Shown here: one piece after another, positions 25,293 to 34,320 of the stretch | Layout: each line of letters opens with the position of its first letter | How positions within the stretch are numbered: the stretch's first letter is position 1 | Source: Volvox africanus | Lineage: Eukaryota > Chlorophyta > Chlorophyceae > Chlamydomonadales > Volvocaceae | Direction: 5' to 3' | Assembly (NCBI GenBank): GCA_030268105.1 | Contig: BSDZ01000112.1 | Span: forward strand, 949,501 to 1,013,500 | DNA length: 64,000 bases | The notes under the pieces: generated by a model | Databases searched by the model: none | The model's input: the letters and a program-made list of their open reading frames with translations, nothing else | What the model was told of the DNA's origin: nothing | Program-made: the position numbers and the translations under genes

Positions 25293-25499
25293 ATGGGTTC
25301 CATATCGTTTTCGTTCTCTTCTTTCTCTTTCCTACCCGTCCCGTGCATGATCAGCAACGACGATGAGGTTTTTGAAGCCCCCGATGTACGGGTCCTGTTG
25401 GAAGACGATGACGACGAGGGTAGCGTTTTTTTCCTGGCGTTCGGTGAGTCGGTTGTCGGTTTTCGGCCGAGACGCATCGACTGCAGCAACGTCCACTGA
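25293..25499 (+). CDS. Short acidic ORF, hypothetical
   Basis: A 68-codon frame with an acidic core (LLEDDDDEG). Its acidic composition resembles the decayed charged frame immediately downstream, so both may be parts of one former gene or transposable-element ORF. I recognise no domain. Confidence 0.2.
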   Translation: MGSISFSFSSFSFLPVPCMISNDDEVFEAPDVRVLLEDDDDEGSVFFLAFGESVVGFRPRRIDCSNVH

Positions 25500-25500
25500 T

Positions 25501-25904
25501 ATGCTCGGTCGCAAGCGGCGGCGGTAATCTGATGAAGGCAACGATAGCGCCAGTGAGGTAACCAGTTCGCTGCTGTCGATAACCGATCAGCAGCGGGAGC
25601 AACTGGCGGCGCCGGATGGAGCTGAGGACGCGAGCAATAACAATATAACGTTGAAAACGATTACAGCGCAGCATGCGCGCGAGACGACGCTAATGCGACT
25701 GGTGAAGCCGGCCAGCAGAAGCGGCAACAGAGGGAGCGCGAGAGACCACGTCGACGTCGTCGCGCAGGCGGTCGTGTCACCCTGGACAACCTTGGGGAGG
25801 CCCTGGTGAGCCACACGGAGCCCTGGTCCGCTTCGAGCGCAGATGATGATACCGAGGATGTCAGTGGTAGCCACATGCGTTGGGGGGCTTTCTATACGCT
25901 ATGA
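25501..25904 (+). pseudogene. Decayed charged protein-coding segment (Ser/Asp- then Arg-rich)
   Basis: From ATG at 25,501 the plus strand reads MLGRKRRR, an in-frame TAA, then SDEGNDSASEVTSS and DQQREQLAAPDGAEDAS. A shift to another frame near 25,640 continues with GEAGQQKRQQRERERPRRRR, LDNLGEALVSHTEPW and ASSADDDTEDVSGS, ending at TGA 25,902-25,904. The pieces read like one low-complexity nuclear-type protein interrupted by a stop and a frameshift. Its last 27 codons lie inside the 481-bp repeat, so copy A at 20,053 carries only that end. Origin unknown; a transposable-element ORF is one option. Confidence 0.35.
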
Positions 25905-26304
25905 CAGCGGATCCTGAGTGCTTTAAGCCGTGCTCACGTCACGTTGCAGTGTCGGCAATCTCCTCCTTGTGCCCGGGCCCCCTTACTTGTCCGGGTATCG
26001 GCGCTGGCGTACACTTATCGCTACTGCATCCTTGATCAGCGCAGCCGAGCGACGGCAACGGACTTCATGGTTTTCAAGCAGCGGCAGGCACGGCTACAGC
26101 CGTATGACAGGTTGTTGCGGACGTTCAGGTAAGATTCTCATGTGTGAAATCTCTCAGGGACCTTAAGAATAGGGTTTCAGGGGGAACGACTTTGAAGAGA
26201 CAACGGCAGTCTGCCTGCATGCTCCAAGTGAGTGCCATACTTCTACCGCGTGTGGTGTTTTGTGTCGTGGTGGAATTTTACGAGGGCCTCTCTTCTCCTT
26301 TGGC
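25824..26304 (+). repeat. 481-bp direct repeat, copy B
   Basis: Second copy of the repeat at 20,053-20,533, near-identical. Here it is joined upstream to the decayed charged ORF, which copy A lacks. A 62-codon frame (25,944-26,132) with repeated Arg/Gln/Tyr ends at the donor TTCAG/GTAAGATT. A further frame crosses the repeat edge into unique DNA (26,144-26,665, 173 codons) without a known domain. Confidence 0.93.
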
Positions 26305-27570
26305 ATGCGCTTTCTTTTTCCCATGGTCCGTCATTGAATTCAGAGATCCTGAGTTTGCTCCTTTTCCTTCTGTGTTCTGGATATGCGGCATGGGAAAGGC
26401 GCAGGACTATGGCCGGGTGATTTTACAACTGGTAGAATCTTCGGATATTGCGTTAGGTCGCGGTCGTCTAGGGAACAGTTTTGCAATGACCAGTATCGGT
26501 GCAACACCTCCGTACGAATATGCCGCCCTTGGGTGCTTTGTGGTGGAGGGGCTGCTGAGTTCTCGTGGTGGGTTCAGTTACAGATTGGTTGGGGGCGACC
26601 GCGCGACCCTGAGCGGCCGTGTTCGGTTAGCACACCCAGCGGCAGCAGTTTCACTCTGGCTATGAAGCGTAGGAGTATCCGTTGCTGTTGATCTTGCGTC
26701 TCTTTCATGCGTCAGTCCCAACAGCGGTTTTGGGCCTCCTAACAGGAGTATACGTTCTCTGTACATCGATGATGTCGATGTACTCATGATGTCAGTTCAT
26801 ATCCCTTTTGTGTTGTACTGTGCTCCTCACAACGTAATTCCATTACAACACACGGCTTACACGCGTTGCTTGATTGTTTGACACATGCTTTACTGCACCG
26901 TATAGCGCTAGTGCAGATTGTGTGGGGAGATATTTAATACGTTGGGGAGATATTTAAAGGCTCGAAAGTGGACAGCCGCTCAAATGTTTGGACGCCAGAT
27001 ACCAGAGCACTCGGCAACATCTTTTTTGTTATCCTGTGTTTGGATGTGCAAGGGTTGATGGAAAGGGTTTTGATGTTGGAGAGCAAGAAACAAACATGCA
27101 AGAGTTGGAGTTCTCCTTGATTCCCGCTGGGACGTCCCACTCGACGGATGACGGCTGTACCTCTTGTGGATGGAACACGGCCTTCTACCTGTTGTTGACT
27201 TTCCGGAGCATACATGGAAAAGGGCATACACACCGTATAACGGTTTCCGTGTTGACTGTAACGGTTGCGCGTACCACGGCGACCATCCCCACCGTGCTTA
27301 CGGGCAAGCCTGAGTGGCACTAGCACACGGGGCGCTGTGCTTTGTGAATTTGTTGATGGGTCCCCCCCCCGGGAGTTTGATGCTGTGATTCGGGGGAGGT
27401 GAGGGTAGCCGAGCGACCCGGGGATAGGAACTGGATCACGGGGCCGCATAACCCCCTTACTCCTCCCCCCCCCCGAGACACACACACACGCACAATGGGT
27501 GGGTGGGGAAGGGTAAAGCGGGGTTTCACTCTCAGCCTCTTCTCAACCGTTGTTCCGTCTCAGCCCGTGC
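26305..27570. other. No gene recognised
   Basis: Contains the tail of the 173-codon frame that ends at 26,665 and two overlapping frames on opposite strands at 26,934-27,485 (minus) and 26,988-27,323 (plus). None shows a motif. Around 26,932-26,956 the sequence TTGGGGAGATATTTAA occurs twice within 25 bp. Confidence 0.3.
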
Positions 27571-28076
27571 CAGGCTGTCTATGTGGCGGATGTGTGGCAC
27601 AATGGCTGGAGTTCCGTACCGGCCGAGGTGCTCAAATTGGATGGCCTGGTGGCGCCGACAACGACATTGAGACGTTAGCAGAGGGTGAGAGAAGTCTCTT
27701 CTTTTGGCAGTTTGGGGTCCGCCACTCCCCATTGTGTGCACCCTCATCCTCCTGCTGCGGCACATACACAAATTCACACACACAGGTGCCTCCTTTCGAT
27801 CAGCGCTCATCCTGAGGCCCGAATGATGACAGTCGTATCCCTCGGACCTGTATGCGGTACCCTTTCCCGTCCTGCCCCGCAGGCATCAACCCCCAGCATC
27901 TGGGTGTGCTCAACCTCTCCTTCAACCGCCTGGCCAGTCTGCCCCCCGCGCTGGGGGGTTCTGGGGGGTCCTGGGGGGGGGTCCACCGTTCGGTCGGCGA
28001 ATGATAGTGATACATTGGCGATGGAAGAGGAGGGCGCAGAGCGGGCTGAGGAGCAGAGGCGCCGGTCTGTAGGTGC
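27571..28076 (+). pseudogene. Leucine-rich-repeat protein exons, probably degraded
   Basis: A frame at 27,571-27,655 reads WSSVPAEVLKLDGL. A second frame reads DNDIETLAEG to 27,684, where GTGAGA is a good donor. The next exon starts after CCCCGCAG at 27,883 in matching phase and reads INPQHLGVLNLSFNRLASLP, a textbook LRR (LxxLxLSxNxLxxLP). The first two pieces are in different frames with three to four residues missing between repeats, so a deletion plus frameshift is likely. After PPALGG a run of nine G throws the frame; one base shift leads to an acidic/Arg-rich segment (EEEGAERAEEQRRR) ending at a GTGCGT donor near 28,076. It could be a live gene if the indels are assembly errors. Confidence 0.55.
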
Positions 28077-29145
28077 GTGCGTGCGTGCGTGTGCATGTGT
28101 GTGTGTGTGTGCATGGGTGCGCGCCTGTGTGGGCTATTGTGGCTGCGAGTCGCTCCGGATGGGAATTCATCCTGCTGTTCGCATGCTAGCGCCACCTACG
28201 CTCCCGCCATTGTTTTACAAGGCCCACCCTCCATTGCCCAAGGCAAACACGCAAAAGGGATGATGGATTAAGAAACGTTCAAGTTAGATACTGGAAGTGT
28301 TGCGACAAGGGCAGTTATTCAACATGACGTGGGATCTACCGGCTACACGTCCGGCGCCTAATCTTCCAGGGGCCCCCTGCCTCCTGCTGCGATACGGTAC
28401 GTCGCGCTGTCTGTCCCTGGCTTCCTGGCGGAATGGCCATGAAGGCCCTGACGGACGGACGGACGGTGCATGGGGGCTTTAGGCGTGTTCGCTGCGGCTG
28501 TATGCCTTCTGCGGTCCTTGCACTGGTACTTTACCTGACGTGCCAGCGGCGCCATCATCACGGTCCCGCCGTGGCGGCTGCAACTGGCAGATTGCCTGCT
28601 GCGCCACTGCGGCCCTTAGTCCGATTCGCATCATCCTACCCTCCAAGTCTTTCAATATGTAAACGGACCATAAACCACCAAAACCGGGTACGCCGCCTAA
28701 GCCCAGCATCTCTTATCCAATTTTTGATCTCTAGACCTAAATTTGTTATGTCTAAATCCAGGTTACGAAATTCTAGGGCAACCTATTGGATAAAAGGTTT
28801 TTGCTTTATCATCTCTCATTTAATCATCTTAAACATAGTTATTATTGAAGTGAATTTCGAGGTTTATAGGAGCGCTATTTCAATTTTTTTTTATGTGGAC
28901 TCCAGGCAGGCAGCAGGTTTGCTCAGGAACCTGGTTTCGGCGTGCGACGCGCATTTACTTGTAGGAATGCGTGTTCCCTGTGAATACGCATTCCTTGACA
29001 GCAGTCCTATAGCAGGATATTAGAGCATGAGAGGTTCTGCTGCCTTTTGAAGGTGGTACATTTTGCTGCTCGGCCTTCTGAAACATTTCATGAAAGGCAA
29101 CTTGTAATGCAGGAATCATGGAATGTGTGTGTTTTACTCTCATAG
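28077..29145. other. No gene recognised; (GT)n tract and AT-rich island
   Basis: A GT-rich simple repeat lies at about 28,077-28,125. An AT-rich island at about 28,720-28,895 differs sharply from its surroundings. On the minus strand it has a frame reading VALEFRNLDLDITNLGLEI between stops. The missing 5' exon(s) of the downstream kinase should also lie here or further left, but I could not identify them. Confidence 0.35.
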
Positions 29146-32100
29146 TGGATGACATCGTGCTTCCAAATGGGGAGACGGTGATGGAAGTCATTGGGGGTGG
29201 CGGTGAGCTCCCGTTGCAACAATCTTGAACCCAATTATTCCGAGCTCGTGTTATTTCAGCTGCATGGACTACCTGGTGACATGTACAGGGCCGCAGACGC
29301 TGTTCGGCTATCAATTGGTGACCAATCAAAAAGCAGTCGTTGGCTTGTCAGGTAAGAAGGGAGGGTCCCTAGGTTGCTATAATTTCGTTCATTATTACGG
29401 CCGCATGCCCTCGGGCTTCCAGTCGACACGCTGAAACGAGGGCTCTTCTTTTTATCACTTTCCATTGACCAAGCGGGAATCGGACCGGACTTACCTCAGC
29501 AATGCAAGGTACGGCATTCCTTGGTCTTTCCTTCGGAACCCAACTATCCTACGTTAGCCCCAACTTCGTCTTACACTCGGCACGTTCAAGGTCCATTTCC
29601 ATACCAGCTTGTTTTTCCGAGTTGAGGCCTGCCTTATACGTGCTTAGTGTCTACAAGAATCTTCTTGTGAGGTTGTCCTCTTTTGGTCGCTGACGTTACC
29701 GGGACTGATTCGCACAGGACTGGCTGGAATCCCTCGGCGTAGATACCTCCGGACTTGTGCAGTTTAATCGGCCCACTCCACGGGCCTGGCAAGTGTTTGA
29801 GGAATGGGGACGCCGTACACAGGTACATGATTAGGGCCTCTCAGTGAGCCTGGGTTGGGAAACCTAAACCTTATACTGGCTGGAACCAGCCAGGGCCCAT
29901 CATCGGTATCTCGGCCGTCGCCCGACCGTCTGAACATGACTGTTAGCGGAGCTTGGCGTCGTTGCGGTTGGTCGCTCTTTACGGAAGCTGACCAGTGTTT
30001 GACTGGTCTGATGGCGTTCGGTCCTCCCCTTTCCTCCGTAGATCTGGCGAGGGCGAGATGATCCATGCGACGAGCTTTATAACATGCTGCGACCCAAGTA
30101 CGATGCCATGCCGCCGCACTTCCAGCGCTCCCGTAACTATCATTTGGGTATCCATCCGCTGCACCCGCCCCTCCTATTGATGAGACAGCTTCGGCAGGCG
30201 GCGAGAGCAAATGGAGGTGAACTCGTCACATCACCTGGACGCGCATTTTCTTGTGTCAATATGACAGTACAAAAAGGATGGGCGCATTTCTATGTTTACG
30301 TCAAGCTCTTGCTACTGGCGAGGAAAAACTTCAGAGGGTATTATTAGTGGAGTGGTTGGTTATTACCGTCTGCTTTCCCTAGGGGTGGGCACGTCCTGCC
30401 TGTCTCTGAGCTCGCTGTCCCTTCCCTGGACCCTGGCGCCACGGCCTTTTTCCTTCCCATTAAGCTACCGGTAAATGCAGTACATCCGGGCCTGGGTTCC
30501 TGTGACCCATGCGCACCCTGTTGTTAATTGTTGTCCGAACCCACCTCTTCAGGCGTGCTTTCCATTGAGCCCTACACTGCAGCCGAGGAGGCGGCCCGGA
30601 CGGATAAGGTCTCCCTCCTGTTGGCCCACTGCGACATCTTCTCCCCAAATGAGGCGGAGGCTGAGTCCATCGTGGGCCCAGGTGCGTCCTACGTGAAGTT
30701 AAGGGACCACCGGGCCCTCTTAAATAAAAAGCTCAATTGTATTTGCCTGTTACGGCGGATCTTTATAGGACCATCGGCCTTATCTATCCAATCGGTCCCC
30801 CCGTGGAACCGACATGGCGTGTCGGAACCGCCTCTGCTGAACGGGTTGGGGCTTCTCTCCGCGCCGGGGTCGCGCTCCTCGGTGGTGCACAGGCCGCCCC
30901 GTGGAGTTGGCGCAGCGGCTGCTCACATTGTCACCGCCAGGCGGTGCAGACCTCGTCGTCGTGCGGTGTGGTCCCGAAGGAGTCCTGGTGGCGCGCCGCA
31001 GGGCGCCAAGGGAGCCGCAGCAGGGTCAGGAGCTGCAGCTGGAGCTGTGTGCTGGTGCCCCATGGCATGAGGAAAGAATAACTGTTGCGGAGGCTGGAGG
31101 GCTGGAAGGGGAGGAGAATGAAGTGGTTGAGGCCTACCGGGTGAGGCGTGCTGGGGCCGCAAGTGAGAGGAGTGGGAAGTTCAGCAGCGGACGCTGGATA
31201 CATGTTTATTCATTCACCCGTACGTTGGAATACCTCAAGCGAAAGGGCAGGATGAACGCAAGGGGCAACGAGCAAAGGTAATTAAGAAAGGAGAATTGCT
31301 CGTGGGTGAAGATGTAAACTTTATATATATATATATACTATACATTATTAAAACCCTAAAACCCTATACACTATATATATAACCCTAAACCCTATATATA
31401 AAACCCTAGAAATGTAACCCTATAAAACCCTATATATAATATAATATATATATTATTATATATTATATAAATGTATTATATATATAACATTCACATTGGA
31501 ACCCTTGCTTTCGGTACTACAACAGCCCTGTGACTACTCGCCTTACGCCGAGTGTGCTGTGCTCAGCCTGCTGTGATGCCGTGCTCAGCCTTCTGTATAG
31601 CATGAATCCCCCCACGGCATGGTTACCTGTCAGGTCCCAGCTGTGGCGGATACCGCCGTGATGGATGTCACGGGATGTGGAAACGCCTTCTGTGGGGGCT
31701 TCCTGGCAGCTCTGTACAACGGAAGTGGTGATGTTGGGTTTGGTGGTAAGGATGGGGCTACATCTGGTCACGCTGACCATACCAGGGTGTCAGCATCGGT
31801 ATCCGGAGTAGAGTCGATCATAAGCAGGACCGAGTTTGACTCCGGCAGCGCCTTGGACTGGAATGGGAAGCAGAACCCGCCCCCGACTTGGGTTCAAAGC
31901 GGGGACTTGCGGCTGGCGGGGGCGTGGGGCTGCGTGGCAGCGAGCTTTATGGCGGAGGAGAGAGGCGTGCCGTTGATGCGAGTGGCGGATTTCCAGGTAT
32001 GTGCAAGATTGCGCTGGTTGTTGCAAAAGGGAAGGGGTTTGGTAAAAGCAATCTGCACGGTCAAAGGCGATTGCCTATTTAAAAGCATTATGTTGTGGGC

Positions 32101-32623
32101 ACGAGGGACGGTTTGGTCGTTTATATATACCTCGGTATTTGGTGGCAGAGAAAATTGGGGTTTTTTTAGAAGTGCATGTCCCAGGCTTCGGAGTCAAGCT
32201 CCAGGGTACTTCTTATGAACCTCGAAACCTTGAAATACTTCAGGCATGTGATGAAGCAAAAGGCTCCCTATAGTCTGGGTGTTCAAGGACGGGGCTCGGT
32301 ACGAGAACAGAGAAGTAGTAGAGTAAGCGACTTCGGTTGCTACCAGTTCGCGCGGGACGATCTCACTGACTGAGCCATCGCATCCTTTGTTTTCTTAGTT
32401 ATGCCTGATTAAGGCCGAATTCAACCAACGTCGCTCTGTGGATTCGCTTGTATTGCAGGATCGAGCAAGCGCGCGACTTAAAGCTTTGCTCCCCCGGGTT
32501 GGCCGTGTCAAGCTACATATGGCAGTCAACAGGGACGCTACCTGCCAGGTCGTAGCAGCCCTACGTTTGGGAAGGCGTTGTTTGCGCATGTACGGAATGC
32601 TAAAACGGCATCATCCTCTGTGA
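29146..32623 (+). CDS. PfkB-family carbohydrate/nucleoside kinase, Mak32-like
   Basis: A ribokinase-fold kinase, predicted to phosphorylate a sugar-like or nucleoside substrate with ATP; substrate unknown. Exons by eye: 29,146-29,202; 29,289-29,351; 29,474-29,508; 29,718-29,822; 30,042-30,216; 30,553-30,681; 30,893-31,140; 31,634-31,996; 32,459-32,623 (stop). All junction phases agree. In order they encode DDIVLPNGETVMEVIGGGG, the Gly-rich start; GIGPDLPQQ; WLESLGVDTSGLV and RPTPRAW; the NYHLGIHPLHPP region; CDIFSPNEAEAESIVGPG; ADLVVVRCGPEGVLVARR; and the C-terminal signature MDVTGCGNAFCGGFLAAL. In that motif Asn replaces the usual base Asp of TGAGD, as I recall for Mak32-like proteins. The exon 31,634-31,996 carries an extra stretch of about 50 residues that might be an unspliced short intron. 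The first exon with the start codon was not found. Confidence 0.92.
31345..31440. repeat. Degenerate interstitial telomere-like repeats
   Basis: About nine CCCTA motifs, including AACCCTAAAACCC and AACCCTAAACCC, are interleaved with TATATA runs inside the kinase intron 31,141-31,633. The CCCTAAAA form is the complement of the TTTTAGGG telomere repeat of Chlamydomonas-type algae. A single AACCCTAA with TATATA flanks also occurs near 41,100. Confidence 0.65.
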
Positions 32624-33504
32624 TCTTTCAGTCATCGGTTTAAGGTGCAGCACGTTACGTGATGATATGGTGCTAGGCGGCAAAATATCAAGTGTGTATC
32701 CTAAGAAGCGGCCGTCGAAATGAAAATTTCCGAAGTGGACTTTCGCAGGCGAACGTACGGCATAAAGCGTTGTTTTTATTGCCTAAATTTAGGTCTGTTA
32801 CAACGTTTCATAATTTCAATGGGATTTACGACATGGTACGATGTGATGGATTGGGATAGACCTCCTTTTAAATTATTTTCGCTTCGCGTGCGGCTGAATA
32901 GAAAATGTGTCGGATGGTCATCTTTTGATTATCCATGAATAACGCCGTTTAATACGCTCACTGAGCACGATGTTACCTTTTTGAGCTTTGCGATCACCTC
33001 CCAAATCCTGGGCGCAATGATGATTTAACACTTAATAACCTTATTCACTCCAACTCGACCTAAATGAACCTTAACATCATTGTTATTACATGGTGAGCTG
33101 TTGGCTGCAGGAGGCGGATAGGCGGTATGGATCTTGCCAATACATTATTACTGTGCTTCATTTGGGCTGGATTGACCTGTCTTCATGTCATCATATGTCA
33201 GCGCCTGGGGATTAGAGCACACGGGTGAGTCAAGGGGTGTCGGCGTCCCGATGGTGGCGCTGTAATCTTCAGGGACGAAGATGTAATGCGTTTGATACCG
33301 TCTTGATTATTAGATTCAGTATACATATGTCTGGTTCTCCTCTTTATCGTTATGTACGAGATGGGATGCTGCTAATTTCGTGCTCTTCGCCGCAGATGTA
33401 AGCGCTTAATACATGTCCTTAGTCAACGACAATATTATAACGAGCATTTAGACGTTGCAGCAGCAGCACAGCCTGTTGTTCCGGTCTCGCCATCAACATG
33501 CCAC
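32624..33504. other. No gene recognised (3' flank of the kinase)
   Basis: Holds the untranslated end of the kinase and AT-richer DNA. A 72-codon frame at 32,720-32,938 has no known motif. A TGTAA motif, the usual volvocine polyadenylation signal, lies near 33,262, too far away to assign safely. Confidence 0.35.
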
Positions 33505-34320
33505 GTGCCAGCGCTGGGTGGCGCGCATGGCACTATGATCTGCAACGGTAATTTGAATTATGTCTGCAGCTACATCAGTAGTAGTACTTGCCGTCTGGTC
33601 GATGAGCGCGGCGATATGGGCTCCACGTGCATACCGGGGGCAGCCCCTCCAGCAGTCAAAGCAGCTCACACGCCGACAGTGATAGAGACAGCGACGTCAG
33701 GTGCTTTCCCAGTAGTTCAGACTGGAGCGACGATGACCGACTTACAGGCGGTTATGAGCCGTGCAGCCTTCATAGCCCGCATAGCATTCATTCTCCGTCC
33801 TTTTATGATACTCGACCCCGGGGGCAGCTCCGGCCAGCGGGCCGCCTGCCAAGGCGCTCTGCTCTTTCACAGCCGAAGGCAGCCTGTGAAGGTCGTTGCA
33901 AGGCCAAGAGTGACGTTTCAAACAGGCGGCGCAATTATCTGTTCTGCGGCTACTGTGGAAGTGCTGGGTTTGATGGCTGCAGGCACGCCCCCTCTTCCGG
34001 TCACGCCAGCTTCTTTTGCGTCATGTTGCATTTCGGGCGGTGTAATAGCTCCAGCGCCCATCGCTAATGCTGATTTGGCACAGGCAGTCTGCACAATGGA
34101 AACGGACGCTTCCATTAGCAATGCATCTGGCTGTTGCCCCTCCAGCTCTTTCATCACATCCTTTGCGGGCAATACTCCTTTTTTAACGGTAGCGCCGAAG
34201 TCTGGCCAACCTGTCGGCGGACATGTTAAGCAGAAGTACCGTCTTGTATCTCAATTATTCTGGTTTACCCCTCCCATGGCAGCTTTCAGCTCAGAGGGTG
34301 GTTTGTTATGCACGGATTAA
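33505..34320 (+). CDS. Hypothetical 271-codon ORF, coding strand uncertain
   Basis: The longest uninterrupted frame of the 32.6-38 kb stretch, starting at ATG 33,505. Its product is rich in Ala, Ser, Thr, Pro and Cys with no domain I recognise. Two other frames over the same DNA also look protein-like. One is plus 33,627-34,067, Ser/Asp-rich (SSSDWSDDDRLTGGYEP) then with NYLFCGYCGSAGF. The other is minus, about 34,250 down to 33,918, with RYFCLTCPPTGWPDFGATVK and DVMKELEGQQPDALLMEASV. The minus frame reads most like a globular protein, so the long plus frame may be its shadow. A decayed transposable element is possible. Confidence 0.25.
   Translation: MPALGGAHGTMICNGNLNYVCSYISSSTCRLVDERGDMGSTCIPGAAPPAVKAAHTPTVIETATSGAFPVVQTGATMTDLQAVMSRAAFIARIAFILRPFMILDPGGSSGQRAACQGALLFHSRRQPVKVVARPRVTFQTGGAIICSAATVEVLGLMAAGTPPLPVTPASFASCCISGGVIAPAPIANADLAQAVCTMETDASISNASGCCPSSSFITSFAGNTPFLTVAPKSGQPVGGHVKQKYRLVSQLFWFTPPMAAFSSEGGLLCTD

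Noticed and set aside
20053..26304. LTR retrotransposon bounded by the 481-bp repeats
   Set aside because: No TG...CA ends, no primer-binding site or polypurine tract seen, and no reverse transcriptase, integrase or protease frame in between.
30528..31070. 180-codon ORF as an intact gene
   Set aside because: Only its first part is the kinase exon 30,553-30,681; it then reads through an intron, and the next exon is in another frame.
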